Assembly: GCA_022818135.1 (NCBI GenBank) | Contig: JAFMSR010000018.1 | Span: forward strand, 39,898,482 to 39,962,481 | Source of the DNA: Saxidomus purpurata | Taxonomy: Eukaryota; Mollusca; Bivalvia; Venerida; Veneridae | Direction: 5' to 3' | DNA: 64,000 nt | In this document: piece by piece, positions 12,101 to 24,100 of the stretch | Numbering within the stretch: position 1 is the first letter of the stretch | How the letters are laid out: each line of letters opens with the position of its first letter | The notes under the pieces: model-generated | Databases searched by the model: none | What the model was told of the DNA's origin: nothing | What the model saw: only the letters and a program-made list of their open reading frames with translations | Translations under genes and position numbers: made by a program

Positions 12101-15100
12101 GAAAAATGGTGCAAGTCGTTCTTTAAATGTTGATTTGAATCTGTCTTATTTATCATCGCCACGACCTTGACATTTGACCTACTGACCTCAAAATCAAAAT
12201 CTGCTAGTCGTAATTATCATGCCCAGTAAGTTTGATTATCATAGAACCAACTGTTCTTCGGTAATTGGCAGGAAACTTTTATAAAATCAATAGGGATCAT
12301 TCACTGTTCATGTCTAATAATTATACAAAGTTTGATGATATTTAAGTTACATATAAACTAAAGAAAGAAATAAAAACTTTGGTAGGGAATATTTTTTCCC
12401 CATATCCGGAATGTCGCTATATCCGGAGTCGATATATGCGAAGTTTACTGTACTGAATAGACGATTCTCTAAAGGAAAGCAATCCTAGAAGGTAACAAAG
12501 CGGAGTTTATAGTTACATACGTTAAGACTCATCATCAGTTACAAGTTAACATTGACTAAAAGGAAGCAACTCTTTACATTTTATAGATAATTTCAAAGCA
12601 AAACAAATATTGAATGACTGATGCCTTTGTCAACATAAATGAACACGTAGACTTTATAATGAAAGCAAACGTAACACATCGGAATCGATGCACCTACCCG
12701 ATTAATTACTGAATGAAAATCAAGTGTGATAAAGCAGCATTAATCATGTGACAATGCATTTGAAAGCTTCGGACTTCTTTGCTTGTTTTAAATAGAAAAC
12801 CTATCAGAATATCATACCGTCGTGTTGGGCTGGATAATGCGATTTTTATCCTGCTTTGAAGTATTTTCATGGATTTTAACTGAAAATAATTACTATGCTG
12901 GTTAATCAAAGCTCTTCGGACGTTATATGTGAGCATCTAAATTATGGTACATAATATATCGATCATCCACTATCATTCGTCACCCAGTTAGTGAAGCAGC
13001 ACGTTGAATTCCTTTGAATAAAGAATGTAACAACAGAAACTACTTTATCATAACTGAGTAATGAATAATGAAGAGTTTAGTACCAATGGAATGTATGTAA
13101 CTGTAGACTTGTAGAAATTTATGTGTAACAGTTGGACCATAATAAGCAAAAACAAAAAACAAAACAAAAGGGCTGAATTATGCATCAGCCAAATACAATG
13201 TAGTACCTTCTTACTGAAAATGAACAGTTTTTAGGTGTCCTGTTAAGGACAACTAATACTGGCGTTTTGAAGCTTGATTCTTAAACAGAATACTGATTAT
13301 TCTCATCTGAAAATCGTCCGACACAAAATAGTTCAACGGTCAGAATCAAACATTTGAGAATGTACGTATATTCCCGAAAACACTTCATGCTTGTTGAATA
13401 ATTCATGCTAAACTCTTTATATATTTATCATACAGAACCATTTTTGTGATATTTTGATATATTTTTTCTACACATAGTATGCTCGGAGACAGATTGTTTT
13501 ATTTATACTGTAAACAGGGCCCCTTCACATATTATCCGCCATTGAAGAAAATAGTTAAGGCAAATAAATTCCCGATCGGAGGTTCTCGGCAGATTCCGTT
13601 ACCCCTCATTAAAAAGCAATCTGCCGAGGTGTTCCGATTGATAAATTCTGTGATACGGATTATTTTTTCTGCCATATTGGATAGTTGTAACGAAAACAAA
13701 TTGACAGTCATTGTTTAATATATGACAATGACAGAAAATGACAATAAGTCCGATGTGTTATACGAAGAAATTACGAAATGATACATATATCAAGATGATT
13801 TTATCAGTTTTCGTAAAATTAAAGGCATAATTCTCGAGTGTCATAAATCAAAAACAACAACAAGTTGTCAAGTTTACAACATGTACGACTATCGGAATCT
13901 AAGAATTGTTGGCGCCACCGATGACGGCGGCGGCCTATTATGGAATAGTTTTTCCGGAAGTACATGCTAGGAGCGGTTATTAGAATGCGAAGAAAAATGG
14001 TTTTAACTGTATGCTAAAATAATACGAAATAGACATTAAAATATTGATTATACACATTTCCTTCATTAAAACGTAATTGTTTAATTGTAATGTTCCTTTT
14101 CATATCTTTTAGAAAAAATACGAAAACGTAAAACAACTTCTCCCTTATCGGTTTTGCAAAATTATAATATCAGCTTATTTTTTACCAGGTTATTAGATTG
14201 AGGTACGTCGGCGGGCGGCGGGCGGGCGGGTCGGCGTAAACAATTTCTTCTGTGCGCAACTCCTCCTACATTTCTCAACGGATTTCAACCAAACTTTCAC
14301 AGAAGTATTGTCATGAAGTGCCCTGGCGCATATTGTCGGGTTTTGTGATTTGTTCATTATTGACAGAATTATGGGCCTTTGTTTTTTCCACATAATGTAA
14401 TATATATAGAGAAATACTCTTCTGTGTGCAACTCCTAAATTTCTCAAGGGATTTCAACCAAACTTTCACAGAACTATAATTCACTGTGGGGAATCACGTG
14501 ACTTTGTTTTGATAGATTTCACGGACAATGGCGGATGATAAACACCGGTAAGTGCCTGATTTTCGTACCTTTTCGTTCATATTACTTTCCACTCATATTT
14601 ATGATATTCAAGACATATACTATACCCTGGCCATTAAAATTCCGCGTGTTTTGGTTCCTTTCCCTCCGCTGAAGTATGCATAGATTGTTTGGAATGCATT
14701 CAAATGTAATCGTGGAAAAGAATTTTGTTGGGCTAAATTTCACGGACTATCTAGTATTTTTCCAAACAAAGGCATACAAACTTACCATGTGACGTGTGTT
14801 TTTAGCCAAAATTAATGCAAAATATTCTCTTTACATCGTATGGGTGTGAGCAGATTTCATTTCTTGAATTTTAAGGAATTATCACCATTTTGATAAAAAT
14901 GCTAGAATACACGTGATACAATTTTAGGCTAGATTACACGGAACTGGATGTGCTAAACATGTGTGCAAAGTTATTTTCAAATTAATCAATGCATGCCAAA
15001 GTTATAGTCCGGATACGAATGTGTGCATATATACAGGATTGCATTACCTTCAAACTGTCAGTGTGATCTTGACCTTTGAAGTAGGGACGTGGGTCTTGCA

Positions 15101-18100
15101 CGCGACACATCATCCTGATGTACTTGATATTTGTGCCAAGTTATTCTACAATCCTTCAATGCATGACAAAGTTACAGCCTGGACAGGAATGTATGCATAT
15201 AATCAGGATTCCATTATAGTCAAGGCTGTTGAGCCTCAAAATAGGCTGAACCCGGACACAATTTATACAGAAATAAAACTTATGTTTTCTGAAAGTTCAA
15301 TATCTGTAGTATCCATAAACACAAAGTTCCCAAAAGTTCCCGCCTGGGAAACTCTACAATCCAAGATGGCCGCCAAGATGGCCGCCAAACTTTTGAAAAA
15401 TACCCTATCACATGCAAGTGCTTACAAGTATCGCATATTCTATCAATGTTGCTAACTATCACTACTATATCAAAATTTATGGGCATATCTCTTGTTCTGA
15501 TATAGTTTCCATTTCTGTAAAATTATCAGGAATTTGTACTAAAAATACCTGTTTTTTACTCTTTTGCAAAATACTTATATTTTGTTTCCATTCTTTAAAA
15601 TATTTATAGCAAAAATGCATGTGAAAGGATATCATTTGTTTAACCAATTCTACATGTGTAAATTTTGATATGTTTCGGAAAGTTCTGAAACTACTAAAAC
15701 AACAGTGACTTGTACAAGAAGGTATACTGCGCAAGGTGGATGGGGACATGTTACAGGCAGTTCAATATTCAAACAACACATAACTTTTAATCGCATTGTC
15801 CCTAAACGTGTGTATAATTAATACTAAACTATTGAATTATGATTTACTTAATATATGGAAAGTAGCAAATTTCCAATGTCAATCCATAGACTGTCTAGGC
15901 CATCGTAAATATCCAGAGTGGTTCTCTATGTACAAACAACCATTTGAAGATGTAAATAGAACTTCAGAAAATAATTATTGTAAAATTCACTTAAAATAGT
16001 CTGATTGCTTTTAGTTTGCATTGGATTGTGCATAAGTCTTAGATATGAAACTGAATTATTGAAAGAGTGACTGCCCTTTGTTACAAAGGGCACGACCCGT
16101 TATGTATATAAATGTGCCAGAAATTTTAATTTCCAATATATGGTGAAAAAATATTAATAGACACCTTACAACATTTACCGTGCCGTCAGAACGTCAAAAA
16201 CGTCGACCATGTACAGTGTGACGTCATGCGTGAAAACGTCAAGGAAATAGACAAAAAATCGTCATTTCAACCGAAAATTTGAAGGTATTTCTCTACGTCG
16301 CCAACCACGTCATTTTCATCAGTTATGCTTTCAATTTAAAAACAAAACAAAACAAAAACAGATACCATCTGCAGTAAATTGCTCGTAGTGTCACTCTTAA
16401 ACACGGGAAATTATAGAATGCGTATCATTTGCACAGCCATTTTTTACGTCGAATCGGCGCGTACAAAGTATATAAATTTCATTCGTGTGTTTAGATATTC
16501 TAAATGTCTTATATCGTAATTTTTTTGACAGCAATAACATTTGGTCTTCAGCATGCATGCAGGTCTTTCTCCATCGTAACAAAATCTCGACACTAGATAT
16601 CAGCGTCTTGTTGGAAAACTGTTTGAGTTTTAATATTCCCTTAGGCTACCCTTCTTTCAAAATATATTTTCGCCAGCCGTCGGGTCTACGAAGAATTAAC
16701 TTAAAATGTTGCGTTACAATGGTGTCCTAATTGTATTCATGCCTGTTTCTTCTGAAAAAAAAAAAACACTTTAATTTTCCAAGTGTTTTCTTGATCAAAA
16801 TTAATGTACATTTGCTTACGGGATATATTATAGTCTCTACGAATATGTTATAGGTGATCTACGCATTTTCTTTAACATACGTTATATAAAAATGCGTGAA
16901 ACTAATTTTCCATGTTATGTATTAACAGGGAGTTACGTTTTATTATGAAATGAACTGATTATATACATATACTTGGCAATATTCATTAAAACCTAGTTTT
17001 TGGACTTGGCATTCAAGGCGTGATGATACTTTATTAATTCTCTATAACTTGACATAACACTTTATTTTTGTCGTTTTTCGTAAAATATGTAATTTTTAGC
17101 CATTTGTTTGGTTTTGTCAAATGTTTTGATTAATTCCCGGGCAGAGATGAAAATGTGCAGACTGAAGTAATTAATAATAACACACTATTTTAGGACGGTG
17201 ATGTATGCGAAAGTACGCTTTTTGCAAATTTCAAATAAACATTGCATTTTATTTCATGCATATCCCAATTAATAAGGATAACCACATTCGTCTTCAATGT
17301 GGCAAATGTTTTTACTTGCAAATGCATGAGATTGTATCAATAAGATATCCTGGTACGCAAATTTGAATTTTATTCGCTCGGATAATTTTTATTAGTGTAA
17401 AGTTATCACCAACTAAATTGGCAGGTAACAAAATAATTCTTTTTCCGCATGTCATTGCTAACATCGTTATGTAAATTCATAGTCTGCACTTCTTTTGAAA
17501 ACCGCTCAAGCTTATTCGCTTGATTATTTTAAGTCTTATGATTCATCACAAACACGTTGAAAACATAAGTGAAACACACTTTTATGCTATGGTTTGTGAA
17601 ATACACAGTGAACATAATACTTGCATGATTCACCGAGTTTTCGATTAAGTTGAATCACGACTTCAGGTGTGGTGTTTGCTTAATTTTATAAGAAATATGT
17701 TAGTTTGATTACGAAGATATCATCCGTGGCTTAATGAGTAGCTTTGAACAGTCAGTCAAATCAAAGCAAACATTCAATTCAATTCATTTATTTAAAGTCG
17801 ACTCAAAGTTGGCAGACTTTGAAATTCATTGATGTACGAATACAGAAGTGTATTGTTCCACCCGACTTTTAAATACACGTGTAAGACGTGTGGAGCCGCC
17901 GTGGCGCAATGGTAGCGTGTTCGCCTCAGGATCGAAGGGCCCCGGGTTCGATCCCTACCATCGCCATGTCGGTAGTGTTCTTAGGCAAGACACAATTAAA
18001 TCCACATTGCCTCTCTCTCTTCGAGGTTAATTCCATCTGGAATGAGTCTCGAGAGCGATTAATATAAGTTGTAAGAACTTGTTTCGCAATCGAGAATAAA

Positions 18101-21100
18101 TAAATTAGCATAAATAAATTTGTAAGAATGTTTTTGTTATCGACTTAGGGCCCCTGAGTATACATCAATGGTAAGCAACCTCCAGGCACTAGAATCATCA
18201 GTGTCAATTCCTTTTCCTCACTCTTTTCACGATTATATAAAATAACATTCAGTATCCGATGATATTTATGTTTCTGAACACAATTCGTGCTGTTAACTAA
18301 TAGCTATTTAATTCTATTAGAGGTTTGTATTCATGTCAAAATACATTTTGTTCACTATTCGTTTTTCACGTTCATGTAAACAAATCAAAAGCATTTCTGC
18401 TAGACGTAGACGTTTTTCTTATCGCAAGCCATTTTAATATTTATTCCGAAAAAAGATATCTCTCTAATTTCAAAGAGATATCTTTCGTTTTAATAATGAT
18501 ATCTTTTTCACGTTGAGAGGTGTCCTTGTATCACAGACATATATCTCCTGTACAGAGACAGAGATATCTCTGTAAGTAGAAGAGATATCATTTCTTGGAA
18601 GATATCTTGTTACGCAATAGAGATATCTCTGGAACTGAAACAGATATCTCTTAAAGATGATCGCGGTTTTGATTTGATTTGAAGCAAATTTTATAAAGGT
18701 CCGTCCATAAGAGCAAATATGTTAGCTTGAATTTGTGGATGAGACCTCGGCATGTCTCCCATCATGCCTATACCTATCAAAAGTGTTTTTCTGTTTCCAA
18801 AATAGGAGAGATTTACCTGACTGCAATTTCCAGCCAGTATAGCCCAAGGTTGAATTTGATTGTTGCCAAAGAGTAGGCCAATCACGGCGACCAATGAGAT
18901 CTAAGTGTGATTGACCTAGTTCTCCCTAAATATTTTGATTTGAATTGAAAGAGATTTTATCAAGGTCCGTCCAAAAGCTAAATTTCTAGCTTATGTTTTG
19001 GATGAGACCCCGGCATGTCTCCCTTCATGCCTAGAAAAGTAGAATTTTGAAACGAAAAGAGGAGAGATTTACCTGATCGCGGTTTGATTTGTATTACGTC
19101 AGTGACAATATACACATGGCCTCCCCTCCAACACCACCCTCCCACCCGAGACAACAGCTCATTTTTCTTAATAAAAAGACTGGTGACCTATCATTTTTAA
19201 ATTAGTTTTCAATAAAGTGATGTTTGAACAATTCGTCTGCAAAACATTAAGAAATTCTCATTGCTTGAACATTAAGAAAATAAACTTTGACAAATGACTA
19301 CAAATTTTACATTTTGTTTTTCAGAAACTAATTCTCTTCATATTTTTATTTCAGTTTGAAAACATTTTGAAATCTCAATTCATGTAGTTTCGTGAAACAG
19401 GATCAATTGCTTAACATTTTATATAAAAAAACAATGGTGAGTTTCCAACTTTAGAGTTTTATGATTGATAAACATGAGATAGGGGTCATTTTCACTGCTT
19501 TCAGGGGTATACTTAAAAAAGTGTCCATTACTTATAAATAAGGCTGGTGACCTACCTTTTTTATTTTATTTTCTGACTTATTAGGTATTACCCTAACAAC
19601 AAACCAAATTTCATAAAGTTCTCATTGCTTGAAAAATATGATGAAACTGTAGCGAGCGTCTTTAAAAGACAAGAGATATAGTTCAAAAACTATTTGTGAG
19701 AGATATCTTTCAAAGCAACAAACACATAATAACTGATCCCCGTACTTTATTTCGTACTCGAAATTGTTCGTCTAGGGTCAGTGCATAACCAGGCTGGTAA
19801 CATTGCCCAATCTGGCTCCCAAAAGCGTCTTCTTAAAAACTGAAAGCAGTTGTATTTATTGTCATACAGATTGTATTATATGACATAGACAAACAAATCA
19901 TATACTATGAGAAGTCAAAATTACGATAAATCGCGAATGTGAATGGCTTGGTATTTTCACAGAGAGTTATGAAAGGTCTTAGAGATATAAATAATGACAA
20001 TAGAGTGTGAATAAACTAATTTCACAAACAATACATAGCCACAGTCACCTGAAGTTTGGATCCCCACCCCCATGATCCATCCCAGTAAATACAAGCAGTG
20101 AATATAAACAAATAAAAGAAACTACAATGGGTAACTGGAGATGTAGAAGAGGCTACTTTACATGCTTACATCATATAGACAGTCAGATGGAAGATATATA
20201 TTACCATTACTTAACAAACATGGCAGTCCAGTTTTGATGGACAAAGAAAATGTGAAATACTTAGACACATTCGTTGGAAGAGCGCACATAGCAAATGAAA
20301 GATGATGAAGTCATGGTAGACATGTTCTCGTTTTTGACCTTTGACCTCTTCATTTGACATTGACCTTTGATTTAACTACCAGATTCATGTGCGTATGCGT
20401 TCATCAAATAATGATGGACATACCTGTAAAATAATTTGAAAATCGATTGAATGGTTACAGAGTTATGTGGGTATTCCAGAAATTCTCATTGAAATTATCA
20501 AAAAATGCAGAAAATGCCCCAACAATCATTTTCCCGACCTGAAATCTTCGGGAACTTTATGATTCGTGCCTAAGCAAGCCATTTCCAGCCTGCATGCAAA
20601 AAATAATTTCTGTATGAATTTTGTCCGGGTCAAAAGTTCAACAGCCTGGACTATAACCTTCAAACCCTTGACCTTTGAGGTGGGGACATAGTTCTTGCAC
20701 GCGACACGTCGTCTGAACATTTGTGCCAAGTTATTTCAAAAGCTTTCAATTAATGACAAAGTTACAGCCCGGACACAAAGAAATGTAAGGCAGGATATAC
20801 AGACGGACAGACAGACGGTGCGATTTTAATATGCCACCCTTCGGGAGCATAAAAAGATGATATCTATCAACCAAGATGAAAAAAACGTTAAAACAGCAGT
20901 TTAATCTATTATTACCTGGAAGTTGAACTGCCTAAACAATTACAAATTGTCTATCTAAAATTGAATTTAGATTAAATGAATACATAAAATAACCACGAGT
21001 CTTTTGTTTGGTTTTTGGGGGGTTTTACAAATACATATGTTACACAAGATTATTATGCACAGAATATCGGAAAAGGTACACCATAATTTCATGCGTGTAG

Positions 21101-24100
21101 TGTATCATACCAGCGCCGTGAAATCTAGCCTAAAATTGTATCACGTGTAATCTAGCATTTTTATCAAAATGGTGATAATTCCTTAAAATTCAAGAAATGA
21201 AATCTGCTCACACCCATACGATGTAACAATAATATCTAGCATTTATTTTGGCTAAAAAACACGTCACATGGTAAGTTTGTATGCCTTTGTTTGGAAAAAT
21301 ACTAGATAGTCCGTGAAATTTAGCCCAACAAAATTCTTTTCCACGATTACATTTGAATGCATTCCAAACAATCTATGCATACTTCAGCGGAGGGAAAGGA
21401 ACCAAAACACGCGGAATTTTAATGGCCAGGGTATAGGATATGTCTTGAACATCATCAATATGTGTGGATAGTATAATGAACGAAAAAGTACGAAAATCAG
21501 ACACTTACCGGTGTTTATCATCCGCCATTATCCGTGAAATCTATCAAAACAAAGTCACGTGATTCCCCACAGTGTAATTGTGAACTAAAGAATTTTGAAT
21601 ATATAATGTTATGCCCCTGGTCGTCCGTCCGTTAGCAATTTTGTGTCTCCTTATTTAAGTATATATAAAAGGGAGAATACTCTGTTATTATAAAAGGGAG
21701 AATACTCTGTTATTACTGTCTATTTTTAGAATAGATTACCAGTCCTGTATACTTTGGAGTATTCTGTTACAGTAAGATGACAAAATTTCTCATGAGACCA
21801 GCGGTTCAAACCCCACACAGAGCAAGTTTTGTTTGTTTGTTTTTTTTCTTTCTTTTTTTATAATTTTTGCCTGAATTATGGCCCTTTGCTTTTTTTCCAC
21901 ATATGTTATATATAGAAGAATACTGTCACGTGCCCACTTCCTCCTACATTTCTCAAGCAGACTGGAAAATGAAAACCTGGTTTTGTGACAATCTCCTGTC
22001 ACTTGTTTACCACGTGCTTTAAAGTCAGTCTCCGTGGTGTAGTGGGTAAGCTGATGACCGCCTAATTTTACGAGTGGAGTTCAAATCCCGGCCAAACCCA
22101 ATTTTTAAAAATAATTTTTCTTCCGTTTTTTTTTTCAGCTTTAAAACCACCATGATTTTAAATGTTTTCTGCAAATATTCATAATTTTTTTCATTCAAAT
22201 CAAACTAATAATGATTGCTTATCAAAAAGCTAATTTTAGCTATTTAACGCCACACATGTACAAAACTATTTTCGGCGCCCTTTGATGCTTTGCATCAATG
22301 GTATTCTTGTTGATTAAATGTTCTATTTTGGGCTGTTCAAACAGAAAAGATCGCGAGACTGACCTTGAATATTATCGTCTTCCCCAGCGATTATTACAAA
22401 CCAGGAAGAATGTGAAAATATCTGTTAAGAAAGAAGGGTCTGGTTAGCAAAAGTCACGTATGCGCATTTCGTTAGCGGTAAGTTAACCTTGGGTGATTCG
22501 TGAATAGATTAGAATGTAAATAAACTCTTTTCAAAGGAGAATTTCTCTTTTACCGGAAGCAATTATTTATAAATTCAAAGTCACTTCTGTACATATAAAA
22601 GTGAGTATGTTAGACCTCAGACATACGGGTTAGTGTCAAGTTATGTTCTCTGTGATAGATCTGCTTGTATATATAATAAAGATAACTGTTTCTTTACTTA
22701 TCATATTTCTTAATTCTGTCAAGCATAACTTGTAAAGACTCTTACATTCTTTCTTTCAGGGAAAAAGGCATACTTGTATGATAGACTGAATCCAGACTGG
22801 GTCCCGTCAGTAAGCTTAAGCTGTACTTGTCAGCCGATGGCCAGAAGATGAAACATTCCAAAAAACTGTGCCAATGGAATTTCACAAATACTTTGGCTAC
22901 AAATGTACAATGATTAATGACTGTTTCAAGATGTTCATTGAAAAGCCATCTGGACTTAACCGTTAAGTTAACGTCTTAAGCCACGTTTGACAAAATCGTT
23001 TATGTTTATATGTTTAGTTTACCTTTTGAGATAGAATTATAGTCAGCATATTTACTAAGTTCCTGTGTTATTGTAGTCACGGTAAAAACACTTAACTCGT
23101 TCTAATTCGGAGTATAAACATGATAAATGACAGGGAAATTGAGTTTTATATTTATAGTATGCCACGGTACAGAGTGAAACTATACCGGTATAATCCACCA
23201 TGCTGGATCACGTCACTATACTATTAACCCTATTATATCATTGCAAAAGTTTTCAATTAGTAGATACGAATAGGGTTTTCACATGCTTTAGGAATAGCTT
23301 ATGCCCTTGGTTTTGTTGAGGAGAAAAGTTTATTTATACATACTATTGATACAAAGATATGTCCTCAATTGCTATATGGTTCAAAATTTGGGGTCTTGAT
23401 AAATTTGATGAACTCGAACGCATTCAGTACTACGCATGTAAGCGTTTTATGTGCACCAAACAAGATTCTTCGAACGAGGCTATACTTGGTGACTGTGGTC
23501 GATTCCCAATGTATATCGAATCCCGCAAAAGGTGTGTCAAATACTGGTTAAAATACTCAAAATGCCATATACTAGATTCGTTAAAAATGTTATTTTATTA
23601 TGTATAATGATGATGTTAATGGTCATATAAACTGGGTTTCATCTTTGAGACAATGTCTCCAGATACATGGTTTTTGAAATGTATGGGCAAACCAGTCTAT
23701 TAACTCAGAGCAAGTAGGACCGGCATGAAGCAGTAAATTAAACAGAAAGCTTTCTTATTACATACTTTTTAAAAAAGAATTTACATACGAATATTATCTG
23801 GATATGTTAGATATTAAGAAATTTAGGTATGCTTTTGTAAATTTTAGGGTAGGTTCGCATAAACTAGAAATTGAGACAGGTCGGCATCGGGTTCAAGGCA
23901 AAACAGGTTATGTAAGGCATGTAATAAAAATTCAATTGAGGACGAATACCATATTTGTTATGTTGTGAATTTTATTCGGATTTAAGAGTAGTGTATTTAC
24001 CTAGAACAAATCTTATATGCCCTTCTCAAAATAAATTCTGTATTTTAATGTCTAGAAAAAATAAAACATTAGTAAAATCGATTGCAACATATCTTTAATA

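Larger units (their letters stand above)
14482..21574. mobile_element. 7.1-kb element with long inverted ends, CACTGTG termini and 5-bp target duplication
   Basis: Ends are inverted copies of about 465 bp (14482-14947 and 21110-21574) with few differences. Outermost bases are CACTGTGGGGAATCACGTGA on both strands. Flanks are TAATT on both sides (14477-14481 and 21575-21579); shorter duplications do not fit. A 5-bp duplication with CACnnTG ends is known for Transib and RAG-like transposons, which is the best fit; CACTA-type elements also start CACTG/CACTA but make 2-4-bp duplications. No transposase frame was seen in the 6.2-kb interior, which holds a SINE, dispersed repeats and AT-rich DNA, so this looks non-autonomous or gutted. 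It lies in intron 1 of the downstream nAChR gene. Confidence 0.75.

Noticed and set aside
14482..14520. Classic 12- or 23-spacer recombination signal behind the CACTGTG heptamer
   Set aside because: No convincing nonamer at either spacing; only the heptamer-like end and duplication length support the RAG/Transib idea.
14961..15455. 164-residue frame on plus
   Set aside because: Lies over an interspersed repeat also present at 20.6 kb and contains the duplicated AAGATGGCCGCC; no recognisable domain.
17848..18111. Open frames on both strands around 17.9-18.1 kb, and the tRNA-like fold as a true tRNA gene
   Set aside because: The segment is a SINE: A and B boxes are followed by a SINE body and AT tail, and the tRNA-like head lacks a clean acceptor stem.
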